A stretch of 64,000 bases of DNA, from the NCBI RefSeq assembly GCF_002205675.1, contig NZ_NISK01000002.1, positions 705,076-769,075 on the forward strand, in the 5' to 3' direction. Below, in pieces: positions 51,801 through 58,861 of the stretch; positions within the stretch are counted from its first letter, which is position 1, and each line of letters opens with the position of its first letter. The DNA is from Sphingopyxis bauzanensis (GTDB lineage: Bacteria; Pseudomonadota; Alphaproteobacteria; Sphingomonadales; Sphingomonadaceae). A program made the translations under genes and the position numbers. Below the pieces are notes generated by a model. The model did no database searches and was not told the origin of the DNA. It saw nothing but the letters and a program-made list of their open reading frames with translations.

Positions 51801-53428
51801 TCACCGCCGGGTCGACGGCCAACCTCGTCGAAGTCAGCACCGCAGCGGGCAATGTCTTGGTGGCCGCAACCGACGGCATGTTGATCGACACGCTGCGCAG
51901 CGGCGGCACGACCGGCCTGTCGAGCACGGATAGCGGCATTGTCATCAATGCCTTCGACGCGGATGGGGCGATCAGCGCGACCGCTCAAACCATCCAGATT
52001 ATCGGGCAGAACAGCCTCAATTTCACCGATCTCACGGCCACCAGCGGCGATGCCAGCGTCCGCACCAGCGGCAATCTGGCGGTCGCCACCGCCACAGTTG
52101 CGGGGCTTGCCGATCTTCGAGCCGGCAACGACCTGTCGGTCGATCAATTGTCGGCCGGCAACGTCAATCTGGAAGCCGACCAGGACATGGTGCTGAACAA
52201 TGTTACGACGGCGGGTTCGCTGTATGCGGGCGCCCTCGGCACTGCGACGATCAATGGCACCATCACCGGCCCCAATCTAATCGTGGCATCGGGCGATATC
52301 AGTATCGCCAGCACCGGCCGGATCGGCCAGCTGGGAACCACAACATCGGTGCTGGTCACCAATATCAGTACCGAAGACCCGACCTACATCGGCGGCACCG
52401 GCACGCGTAACGGCTGGCATCTGGACGCCGCCGAAATCACCCGTATTTACGGCAACGACATCACCGTCCGCGGCGAGCGGCTGGAGTTTTCGCAAGGAGC
52501 GTCGGTCGGTTCGTCGCGCAGCCCCGACGTCTTTGTCGACGATTTCACGATCAATGCCGCGCAACAACTGGGCGCCAATGGCAGCTTCCTCATCACCACC
52601 CCCGGCAAGATGCGCGTCAACGGCGACGTGCGCATTACCGGCATGACCGACAGCCAGAACGTCAACCTGTTCGGGCGCGACAGTGTCGAGATCATCATGG
52701 GTAGCGGGTCGATCCATCTCAGTGGTTCGTCGCCCGATCAGCTGGCGGGCAGCCTGACGATCGAGGCCGACGACATTGTCATCGCCTCCACCCAGGCCAT
52801 TTCGGACATTTCGACGATGACCTCGACCACCGCGATTGACGCGCGCCTGGCACAGAATGACGGCATCACCAGCGACATCGGCGCGCTGGCGGCGAACCGT
52901 ATCACGCTCAACCATAATCTGGACGACAGCGTCTATGTCCAAAACAGCGGCACCGGCACCACCTTTGAAGAGCGGCGCGGCATCACCTTTGGCGCCGGCG
53001 GGCTGTTCATCAACGGCCCAGGCAATCAGGACAGCCTGGTCATCAACGCGGTGCATCGCAATGCCAGCGGCGGGCTGGTGACAGGGCTCGACGTCATCCC
53101 GCTCATCAACATCAACGCGCCGTCAGGATCGAGCACGGTGACCCAGACGGGCTTCAACGCCCAATCGACCATCAACGGCTGCCTGATCGGCAACGTCGCC
53201 AGCTGCACCACGTCGGTCAGCTTCGATTTTGAAAGCAGCTTTCCGGTTCAGGATGTCATCGAAGAAGAAGTCGCCGCCGATGGCGAAGATAGCGATGGCC
53301 AGAGCCTGCCCGTCTCGCCGCTGATCACGATGCGCGACCTCGATCCGCTGAGCGGCGAACCGCTGCTCGACGATCCTGTCACCGGCGCGGGCAACGACGA
53401 TCTGTGGACGCCGACCGAGCAGCCGTAA
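45845..53428 (+). CDS. TpsA-type large exoprotein (filamentous-haemagglutinin N-terminal domain), glycine-rich repeats
   Basis: A 2,527-residue secreted protein, most likely an adhesin. A long signal peptide (hydrophobic core SCAIVAGLAALAYGGPAFA) leads to the TPS domain (residues about 60-300), which contains the FNxAG-type motif WFYNAGGILIGATGVINVG in place of the canonical NPNGI. Residues about 430-1,500 are a run of beta-helix-like repeats of about 50 residues with GGxGxGG and 'LSVSADGxGG' elements. From about 1,500 to 2,300 the repeats turn less Gly-rich. The C-terminus has INGCLIGNVASCTTS and an acidic tail. An alternative start ATG at 45872 has GAGGA nearby. TpsA lacks an evident cytotoxic C-terminal domain. 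Confidence 0.92.
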   Translation: MTISSRTTDMRATANLAPTCKGKHRLLESCAIVAGLAALAYGGPAFAQVAGTGQAVTGPGLSTPTISAPGPGPTVVNTTGDQTIINWTPSNAPVGGVIDFLPTGNSLSFTGNGKYIVLNRFVSGAGLPIADQIAINGTVNSIDFATSGGRGGNIWFYNAGGILIGATGVINVGSLVLTANDVLTTGGLLGPSGEIRFRGASGSTSNVTVSAGAAINANNPFDPGSSYVALVAPRVVQAGAVRVDGSVGYVAAEQADIRINSGLFDINVQVGAEGGNVITHTGTTGGPAHLDNNPNDSRIYMVAIPKNLAVTMLVSGQIGYDAVSAQVDPNGAVRLSAGYNITNGEIDDAPANATAANITVGDTLFNSSVVAHASGAFAGRPDNMIPPSTPPTPQTGKIIVRGDADFGGDASATLTAGADQAIEVDGALTLQSLGQLQTDGSRQGGNATLSVLGGTVTAGAMTVASIGAGGIGTGGDGGDGTGGDASVLISGAGSALVTNALSIQSTGIGGGVTYDSGGLATGVNNSGSGSGGNAALTVDNGGALAVNGLISVASNGIGQTGNLQSGSGTAGSARIAVTGAATTVGALATSVSADGFGGTGITGVSTEIGGAGTGGSAAISINADATATIDLGDVAIAANGFGGGSTGIEGATGGNSTGGTVDLSVDGGIDVDMNNLSLTARALSGGALSPSNISATSGDSLGGTVTIAVANGSGIINDGSTFIDVSGQTAVSDNIGSGTGGDVVISATTGGVFSTDGIVEIYAAGGNFVSSATFNAGTATGGNVDVTADGGTITAGSFFVDASAQRPNADNGGGAVNGGTIDLLATNNGTISATDTGGFSGFVASASSGAAPNNALATGGAIQVIADGGTIAMANFASFSASGVSGGNLTAGASPLESGIGGTVLVRVRNSTTGTGGMTFNDIFLDATGATNSFSEGINAGDGAAGAVGGTTTFDMQSGTFTADELSVSADGFGGSVAGTGRGGTATFTQTGGTITVGTLSVSASGEGGFDPAASGMGIGGTATINLFGGTLTGGDVSVSADGVGGFGANGNDDDPANPTPAGAGGIGQGGDATINIDGTAVIQTATLAAYANGEGGEGGAYFAFNGVAGDGGDAGDGIGGSATINIISGTLTTGDLIADAGSIGGDGGNVFASSSSGSVTGIGVGGTGGNGQGGTATVDFATSFTATGTVTSDSTGNGGVGGFGTVGGDGGGGIGGLAQIIVTNFDAGALAVTVDASADGGDGGVGDDGAGGNGGTAIGGTSRIEADGANANILVTQANFVTAATGGSGGSANSSFLSEELVGAAGGNGGDATGGTLEIAASNGATVAIGPDTSGIISFSSAGTGGSGGSGAFNGFGGMRVGGDGGTGGGGTGGTVRLLANGGTITSNGNAVDITVSGASGAGGSGGTGTAGNGTGGGVLGTIGGRAVIDTSVTSSGVGAIALGATTIAANGDAAGRIEIRNTGDVSFTSLTAEALGSAPPTNNDTDEAPAGIFFAATGGAITTSSNMTLTTDSSFGTYAQSNGTVTVGGDLTINAADQIDIRHDFREGTAPTIAAGGNFTATAAGISSAPGSLLSAGGTLSLTSTLGGIGVDQLDGNDIVITAAGAVSVEHADALNDFTASGASFRTGLNSIITGGDILVTSPGAVDLGNSTAGGFVQANGQSILFNTIGAGGSVSLTATGNTAGAEGITGGSIDAGGSINLNATRIDIAGTLTTVGSLFAVGSAGSVAIALAEVEDDISIFADGDLSGTYNAEGNINLTSTANINASANATGFESSSSGPPIASSVLINAGGDVNLNDNSATGMFGVNAGGAVTMAGGDIGEDLFVLAGTIATISDVTAGDDVTITAPDGILASGVVTSGSGPDDRSLIFAPFSPSSPAMFQVVGSPPDQSNIALTAAAGDITASNLNAAANLTAAASGQISANGPLQAGGDIALTATGADLATLVTPVGDRIATLNAGGNVTIAVTDSVTGGVIRAGGDIGITAGSTANLVEVSTAAGNVLVAATDGMLIDTLRSGGTTGLSSTDSGIVINAFDADGAISATAQTIQIIGQNSLNFTDLTATSGDASVRTSGNLAVATATVAGLADLRAGNDLSVDQLSAGNVNLEADQDMVLNNVTTAGSLYAGALGTATINGTITGPNLIVASGDISIASTGRIGQLGTTTSVLVTNISTEDPTYIGGTGTRNGWHLDAAEITRIYGNDITVRGERLEFSQGASVGSSRSPDVFVDDFTINAAQQLGANGSFLITTPGKMRVNGDVRITGMTDSQNVNLFGRDSVEIIMGSGSIHLSGSSPDQLAGSLTIEADDIVIASTQAISDISTMTSTTAIDARLAQNDGITSDIGALAANRITLNHNLDDSVYVQNSGTGTTFEERRGITFGAGGLFINGPGNQDSLVINAVHRNASGGLVTGLDVIPLININAPSGSSTVTQTGFNAQSTINGCLIGNVASCTTSVSFDFESSFPVQDVIEEEVAADGEDSDGQSLPVSPLITMRDLDPLSGEPLLDDPVTGAGNDDLWTPTEQP

Positions 53429-53462
53429 GGCTTTCGGTTGACGGAGCCGCTTGGGGCGGGGC

Positions 53463-54935
53463 ATGGGCGCGGACATGACCGACGCCCCTGCCTCGCAGCC
53501 GCTGATGCTGTTCAACAGCCTGACGCGCCAGCTGGAAGAATTCCAGCCCGTCCACCCCGGCGAGGCGCGCGTCTATAGCTGCGGCCCGACGGTCTATAAC
53601 TACCCGCACATCGGCAACATGCGCGCCTATGTCTTCGCCGACACGCTAGGGCGTACGCTGTCGTTCAAAGGGTACAAGCTCACCCATGTCATCAACATCA
53701 CCGACGTCGGCCATCTGACCGACGACGCCGATGCGGGCGAGGACAAGATGGAAAAGATGGCGGCCGAAAAGGCGCAGTCGATCTGGGACATCGCGCGCCA
53801 TTATACCGAGGCCTATTGGGCCGATGTGAAGGCGCTCAACATCCGCCAGCCCGCACACTGGTCGATCGCCACCGACTATGTGCCGCAGATGATCGAGTTT
53901 GCGAAGGCGATTGAAGCCAAGCACTGCTACGAGTTGGATGGCGGCCTCTATTTCGACACGTCGACGGTGACCGAATACGGCGCGCTGGCACGCGCAAAAA
54001 CCGACGAGGGCGAAGGCCGGATCGAAGAGGTCGAGGGCAAGCGCCACGCCGCCGACTTCGCGATCTGGCGCAAGACCCCGGCCGGCGAGACACGCCAGAT
54101 GGAATGGGACTCGCCCTGGGGCCGCGGCGCCCCCGGCTGGCACCTCGAATGCTCGGTGATGTCGGAAGCGCTGCTGGGCTTCCCCTTCGACATCCACACC
54201 GGCGGCATCGACCATCGCGAAATCCACCACCCGAACGAAATCGCCCAGAACCAGGCGCACAGCTGCAGCGACGCCAGCGGCGCGCGCATCTGGATGCACA
54301 ATAATTTCCTGATCGAACGCAGCGGCAAGATGAGCAAGAGCGCAGGCGAATTCCTGCGCCTGCAGTTGCTGATCGACAAAGGCTACCACCCCCTCGCCTA
54401 TCGCCTGATGTGCCTGCAGGCACATTATCGCAGCGAGCTGGAGTTTTCGTGGGAGGGGCTCGGCGCAGCATTCACGCGATTGAAAAGACTTCGCAATTCG
54501 GCTGCCGCGCTTGAATGCGAGATCGAGCGCCGTAGCCGCGAGGAGCGCGCGGATAGTCCCGAAATAGTGGCACTTCGCAGGGAGTTTGACGAAGCCATGT
54601 CAAACGATCTCAACACGCCGCAAGCCCTGACAGTTGTCGAACGCACGTTCGCCGCCAAACATCTCGACAAGTGGCAGAGATCCGACGCTGTGGCAGATTT
54701 CGGCGATGTGCTCGGGCTTAAATTTTTCTACGATGTTGCGGGCCTCCCCCGCGTCCGCCCCAAATCCGCCACCATCACCGAAGCCGAAATCGAAGCCGCC
54801 CTCGACCGCCGCAAGGAAGCGCGCGCCGCAAAGGACTTCACGACCTCCGATACACTCCGCGACGATCTCACCGCCGCAGGGGTCGAGGTGATGGACGGCG
54901 ACCCGCTCGGCTGGGACTGGCGGCTGGACAATTAA
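53463..54935 (+). CDS. cysS: Cysteinyl-tRNA synthetase
   Basis: A 490-residue class I synthetase that attaches cysteine to its tRNA. The nucleotide motifs are YNYPHIGNMRAYVFAD (HIGN, variant of HIGH) and SGKMSKSAGEF (KMSKS). Zinc ligands are expected in YSCGPTVY, LECSVMSEA and a HRE-type segment (GIDHREIHHPNEIAQ). The ATG at 53463 is used. An in-frame ATG at 53475 is also possible. Codon choice in the stretch 54436-54745 is less GC-biased than in the rest. A hairpin repeat follows the stop. Confidence 0.95.
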   Translation: MGADMTDAPASQPLMLFNSLTRQLEEFQPVHPGEARVYSCGPTVYNYPHIGNMRAYVFADTLGRTLSFKGYKLTHVINITDVGHLTDDADAGEDKMEKMAAEKAQSIWDIARHYTEAYWADVKALNIRQPAHWSIATDYVPQMIEFAKAIEAKHCYELDGGLYFDTSTVTEYGALARAKTDEGEGRIEEVEGKRHAADFAIWRKTPAGETRQMEWDSPWGRGAPGWHLECSVMSEALLGFPFDIHTGGIDHREIHHPNEIAQNQAHSCSDASGARIWMHNNFLIERSGKMSKSAGEFLRLQLLIDKGYHPLAYRLMCLQAHYRSELEFSWEGLGAAFTRLKRLRNSAAALECEIERRSREERADSPEIVALRREFDEAMSNDLNTPQALTVVERTFAAKHLDKWQRSDAVADFGDVLGLKFFYDVAGLPRVRPKSATITEAEIEAALDRRKEARAAKDFTTSDTLRDDLTAAGVEVMDGDPLGWDWRLDN

Positions 54936-54938
54936 GTC

Positions 54939-55037
54939 CCCCTCCCGCTTGCGGGAGGGGCTAGGGGTGGGCATGAACGGCCGACCCGCCGCGCATGGAC
55001 AGGCCCACCCCCGGCCCCTACTGCGTGCGGGAGGGGA
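54939..55037. repeat. GGGAGGGG-family intergenic repeat
   Basis: A CCCCTCCCGC/GCGGGAGGGG stem (54939-54960) is followed by TAGGGGTGGGC (from 54962), a roughly 30-nt spacer, GCCCACCCCCGGCCCCTA (55003-55020) and another GCGGGAGGGGAG (55027-55038). It has the same layout as the element at 30383-30480. The first stem may terminate cysS, and the last block sits next to the ribosome site of the downstream dehydrogenase. Confidence 0.7.
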
Positions 55038-55042
55038 GATTT

Positions 55043-55987
55043 ATGACCAAGACCGTCACCGTCCTGTCGGGCCTCATTCGCCCGCTCGTCGAAAACCGCC
55101 TGCCCGACTGGGTCGAACCGCACTTTTTCCAGTCGAAGGACGAGGCGCTCGCTCTGGCGCCCGACGCCGAAATCGGCTGGTTCGATATGTACGATAAAAA
55201 GGACATGGCCGCGGTAATCACCGCGGCGACCAACCTCAGATGGCTCAACTCGATCTACGCCGGGGTCGACGGCATGCCGCTCGACCTTCTCGCCCAGCGC
55301 GGCACCGTCGTCACCAACGGCGCCGGGATCAACGCGATCACCATCGCCGAATATGTCGTGATGGGCATGCTCACCGTCGCCAAGGGCTACCGCGACGTCG
55401 TGCGTGCGCAGGAACGCCGCGAATGGTTGATGGACTCGCCGGGTAAGGTCGAGCTGTTCGGGTCGAAGGCGCTGCTGCTCGGCTATGGCGCGATCGGCAA
55501 GCTGATCGAGGAGCGGCTGAAGGCCTTCGCCGTCGACGTGACGGTGGTGCGCCGCTCACCCGCACCCAACACGCTGACTCCCCACCAGTGGCGCGCCCAG
55601 CTGGGAGATTTCGACTGGGTGATCCTCGCGGTCCCCGCCACCCCCGAGACCGACGGCATGATCGGCGCAGCCGAACTCGCGGCGATGAAACCGACCGCGA
55701 CGCTGATCAACATCGCGCGCGGCAGCGTCGTCGATCAGGACGCGCTGGTCGCGGCGCTGAACGAACAGCAGATTGCCGCCGCGTTCCTCGACGTCACCAC
55801 CCCTGAACCGCTGCCTGCCGATGACCCGCTGTGGAGCCTCGACAACGCGCACATTACCATGCACCTGTCGGGCCGCGCCCAGGACAAGATGTTTGTGCGG
55901 TCAGCGCAACGATTCCTGGAAAATCTGGGCCGCTGGAATAAGGGTGAGGCGGTCGAACCGCGAGTGGATTTGACACTGGGGTATTGA
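55043..55987 (+). CDS. D-isomer-specific 2-hydroxyacid dehydrogenase
   Basis: A 314-residue NAD(P)-dependent dehydrogenase. The Rossmann motif is LLGYGAIGKLIEERL. The catalytic Arg is in NIARGSVVDQDAL, the acidic residue in LDVTTPEPLPADD, and the catalytic His in ITMHLSGRA, where the usual TPHxAG is modified. The basic residues after the second strand (VVRRSP) suggest NADP use. It probably reduces an alpha-keto acid such as glyoxylate or hydroxypyruvate. ATG at 55043 follows GGGGAGA. A hairpin terminator follows. Confidence 0.87.
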   Translation: MTKTVTVLSGLIRPLVENRLPDWVEPHFFQSKDEALALAPDAEIGWFDMYDKKDMAAVITAATNLRWLNSIYAGVDGMPLDLLAQRGTVVTNGAGINAITIAEYVVMGMLTVAKGYRDVVRAQERREWLMDSPGKVELFGSKALLLGYGAIGKLIEERLKAFAVDVTVVRRSPAPNTLTPHQWRAQLGDFDWVILAVPATPETDGMIGAAELAAMKPTATLINIARGSVVDQDALVAALNEQQIAAAFLDVTTPEPLPADDPLWSLDNAHITMHLSGRAQDKMFVRSAQRFLENLGRWNKGEAVEPRVDLTLGY

Positions 55988-55992
55988 CGATA

Positions 55993-56022
55993 CCGTCGCT
56001 CCGGCCTTGGCGGGGGTGACGG
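55993..56022 (+). terminator. Terminator between dehydrogenase and phosphodiesterase genes
   Basis: CCGTC (55993-55997) pairs with GACGG (56018-56022), with CC/GG steps inside, and CTTTTACG follows on the plus strand. The core resembles a dispersed sphingomonad intergenic element. The two flanking genes converge. Confidence 0.6.
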
Positions 56023-56025
56023 CTT

Positions 56026-56874
56026 TTACGTCGGCCGCTCAGCTTTCAACTCGCGCACCAACGGCTGCAAGTTCGGGTCATATTTCGCCAGCATCGTGTG
56101 CGCCCCAGCGAAGTCGTAAAAGCTGACCAGTTCGCGCCCGTTCCAGCGGTGGAGCGCGTAGGCCGGGTCTTCCGCAACGATCATCGGGCGGTCATCCGGA
56201 CGGTTCTCGTCGATCGGGCGCAGATCGAGCGCGACCTGCGGCGCGGTCGATGAGCAGATGGCGACGGTGCGCCCTTCCCACGCCACGGTTACGCTGCGGT
56301 GCAGGTGACCACAGATCAGACCGCGCACCTGGCGGTGACGATTTACGACATCGGTGAAGGTCTTAACCCACGGCTCATCGGGATGGGTGTTCATCCATTC
56401 GATGCCGCTTTCGATCGGCGGATGGTGCATCACGACATAGGTCGGCTTGTTCGGCGCTTTCGCCAGTTCGGCGTCGAGCCACGCCGCGCGGGCGTCGCAA
56501 AAGGCGCCGCCATGGCGTCCTTCCTCCAGCGTATCGATCGTCACGAGCCGCAATTCGGGCAAGTCGATCGCATATTGGACAAAGCCATTGCCATCGTCGA
56601 GGCCGGGGAAGCGCGCGTGAAAATTGTCGCGCAGATCATGGTTGCCGACGCTGGCCCACACCGGAAAGGGGCAGCGCGAAAAGGCGGTGGCGAGGCGGCG
56701 ATAGCTTTCTTCGTCGCCGCGATCGGTGATGTCGCCGGTCGCCAGCAACAGATCGGGGCGGTTCGGCCCGTCGATCAGCACATCGAGCACATCGTCGAGC
56801 CGTTTGCGGTTATATTCGGCCGGATTGTCCGGATCGAACCCCAAATGGATATCGGTGATCTGGGCGATCAGCAC
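56026..56874 (-). CDS. cpdA: Calcineurin-like phosphodiesterase, CpdA/Icc type
   Basis: A 282-residue metallophosphoesterase of the class III cyclic-nucleotide phosphodiesterase family. Motifs run in order: ITDIHLGF (D-x-H), LLATGDITDRG, SVGNHDLRDNF, VVMHHPPIE, and CGHLHRSVTV. This set matches CpdA, which hydrolyses 3',5'-cAMP to AMP. Related enzymes act on other phosphodiesters, so the substrate is inferred. It lies on the opposite strand to the CHAT/cyclase cluster but only 13 kb from the cyclase, and 43 bp downstream of the cytochrome gene of the redox module on the same strand. It could turn off the cAMP signal that the redox module reads. Confidence 0.85.
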   Translation of the reverse strand: MLIAQITDIHLGFDPDNPAEYNRKRLDDVLDVLIDGPNRPDLLLATGDITDRGDEESYRRLATAFSRCPFPVWASVGNHDLRDNFHARFPGLDDGNGFVQYAIDLPELRLVTIDTLEEGRHGGAFCDARAAWLDAELAKAPNKPTYVVMHHPPIESGIEWMNTHPDEPWVKTFTDVVNRHRQVRGLICGHLHRSVTVAWEGRTVAICSSTAPQVALDLRPIDENRPDDRPMIVAEDPAYALHRWNGRELVSFYDFAGAHTMLAKYDPNLQPLVRELKAERPT

Positions 56875-56916
56875 ATCCGTCCCCTGCTCCGGTCAGCGGT
56901 CGCCGACCCCCAAAAT

Positions 56917-58851
56917 CTATCCGCCCCGACTTGCCCCGTGCAAGACAGGTGTGCGCCACGTCACTTTATACAGGTTCGGCCCCTCGGTTCCTGTGATCAG
57001 GCTCACACCATAGGTACCACGCGAGGGTTTATTTGTGATTGCCGCGGCGTTTACCTTCCGCTGACGGTTCGGAACCCACGGCTGACCGCCGTCGGAGTGA
57101 TATTCGTGGCACATCGCGCACGGCGATTCGGTCGCGGTTTCGACCTTCACCAGCCGGGCCCCGCCTTCTCCGACGTGACAGTCGCGACACTGACGCAGCC
57201 CCGGAACGAGGAGGTCGGCTGATGTTTTCGAACCCGTTGCGGCGGTGTGACAGCCGGCGCAGTCGGTTTCCTTGTGCGCGTCATGGTCGAACCAGCCTTT
57301 TTGCAGGTAGCGCGCGGTCTGGTTTACCTCCGCCACGCGCCAGCTGTTCCCAGCCTGCGGGGCAAAGATCGTGTGGCAATCAAAGCAGGCGCCGCCTTTC
57401 GAGAACACCGCGCGCACCGCGTCCTGCGCCCGGCTCGGCCGCACCGCCACCTCGTTGAAATAGATGTTGTACACCTGCCCATAGGCATAGGCGCCCGGCC
57501 GCCGCCGCTGCATTCCGCCCAGCTGGAGCGGCCGCGCGGGCGGGGTCGAACGATAATAAGCGGTCAGGTCCGCAACGACCTGATCGGGTTCGCCATGGCG
57601 CAGCGTGCGCGTCGTACCGCCGACAGTCTCAAACGCCAGACTATGGCACATCGCGCAATCGCGCTCCATCTCGATCGGTTTGACGCGCACCCCGTCGGCC
57701 TCGACCCGGTGGCAATTTTCGCATTCCAGCTTTTGCCCGAAATCATAACGCCCGCGGAAACTCGCCGCCATCCGCGCGACCCCGCCGGTTGCCTGAATGT
57801 GCTCATCGTGCGGGAATTTCAGCCCATTATAATCGACCGCCCCCTTGCCGGGCGCGGCGCGCGCTAGCTTGGCACCCGGCGCCGCGCGGACGAGCGGGCG
57901 GAATTCGGGATGGCCAGTGCCGAAATCGGCGGCGTCGGCCAGCATCGTCGGATGCCCTGCGGTCTTCAGCCTGCCCTGCATTCCATCGTGGCAATCGGCG
58001 CAGAATTTTTGCGGTGTCGCGGGCATCGGCCCCGCGCCCTCATGCTCGGTATGGCAATCGACGCAGCGCCCCTGCGGCTTGTTGAACGCCTCGCCGACAT
58101 TCGCCAGAAATTTGTCGAACCCGCCCCCCGGCGCGCGCGCGGCCAGCAGCATCGCGGTCGGGGCATTGGCATGGGCGGCGCTCATCGTCTTGTGCTCGCC
58201 GGTGTGGCAGCTGACGCAGGCCTTGTCGGTCACCGCGACAAACGGTTCGACATGGCACGACTGGCAGTCGTCCTTCAGGCTGGCGTGCGCGCTCGACAGC
58301 GGCCCCGACAGCCAACTGCTGTCGGCGTGAAAACCGTCGGGTCGCTCATTGACCTTCTTGTAGCTGTGCCACGCCCAGATCGGCCCGACGAGGAAGGCGA
58401 GCAGCATCAGCACGCCGAACGACCACGCCCCCATCCGCTTGCCCAGCAATACGCCCTGCAGCGAGAAGGCCTTGGCCTCATCGACATCCTTCGACGACTG
58501 CGACAGCTCATCGATCCGTTCGACGAGCAGGATAATATTCTCCCCCTCGCGCGCGATCGTCAGCCGGTGCCCGCCGAAACGCAGCTCGCCGCCCGCGCCG
58601 CTGTCGATGTCGGCGAGGGTCTCGCTGCGACCGTTGAGGTCGAACCCCAGCCCTTCATTCGCCGCGACGCGGACATGGCGGCCGTCAGTGCTGCTGATCG
58701 TTGCGTGATGCGGGTTCACCGCGAGGTCGGCGACGTGAATGATATTGCCGCTATCGCGGCCGAGCGTGATCGTATCACCCGGCAGCGGTTGGTCGCGGAC
58801 GATCTGCTTGCCCGTCTTGGTCGTTGAGATCCGGCGCAGGATGAAGCTCAT
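56917..58851 (-). CDS. FHA-domain membrane protein with periplasmic decaheme cytochrome c domain
   Basis: A 644-residue protein. Residues about 10-110 form an FHA domain (ITLGRDSGNIIHVADLAV, NPHHATIS), which binds phosphothreonine and faces the cytosol. One helix follows (residues 141-162, GAWSFGVLMLLAFLVGPIWA). The rest, in the periplasm, holds ten CxxCH heme-binding motifs: CQSCH, CVSCH, CVDCH, CADCH, CENCH, CAMCH, CFDCH, CAGCH, CRDCH and CAMCH, as in cytochrome c3-type proteins (PF14522-like). The ATG at 58851 follows a GGTGGGGA site, 10 bp after the stop of the b-type cytochrome gene. Joining a phospho-reader to a multiheme wire is rare. It should receive electrons from the membrane b-type partner. 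Confidence 0.9.
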   Translation of the reverse strand: MSFILRRISTTKTGKQIVRDQPLPGDTITLGRDSGNIIHVADLAVNPHHATISSTDGRHVRVAANEGLGFDLNGRSETLADIDSGAGGELRFGGHRLTIAREGENIILLVERIDELSQSSKDVDEAKAFSLQGVLLGKRMGAWSFGVLMLLAFLVGPIWAWHSYKKVNERPDGFHADSSWLSGPLSSAHASLKDDCQSCHVEPFVAVTDKACVSCHTGEHKTMSAAHANAPTAMLLAARAPGGGFDKFLANVGEAFNKPQGRCVDCHTEHEGAGPMPATPQKFCADCHDGMQGRLKTAGHPTMLADAADFGTGHPEFRPLVRAAPGAKLARAAPGKGAVDYNGLKFPHDEHIQATGGVARMAASFRGRYDFGQKLECENCHRVEADGVRVKPIEMERDCAMCHSLAFETVGGTTRTLRHGEPDQVVADLTAYYRSTPPARPLQLGGMQRRRPGAYAYGQVYNIYFNEVAVRPSRAQDAVRAVFSKGGACFDCHTIFAPQAGNSWRVAEVNQTARYLQKGWFDHDAHKETDCAGCHTAATGSKTSADLLVPGLRQCRDCHVGEGGARLVKVETATESPCAMCHEYHSDGGQPWVPNRQRKVNAAAITNKPSRGTYGVSLITGTEGPNLYKVTWRTPVLHGASRGG

Positions 58852-58861
58852 CGTCCCCACC

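Noticed and set aside
56950-56965. TGTGC-N6-TCACT sequence upstream of cpdA resembling a CRP site
   Set aside because: It lies within the coding end of the cytochrome gene and matches only 8 of 10 positions, so coincidence is likely.
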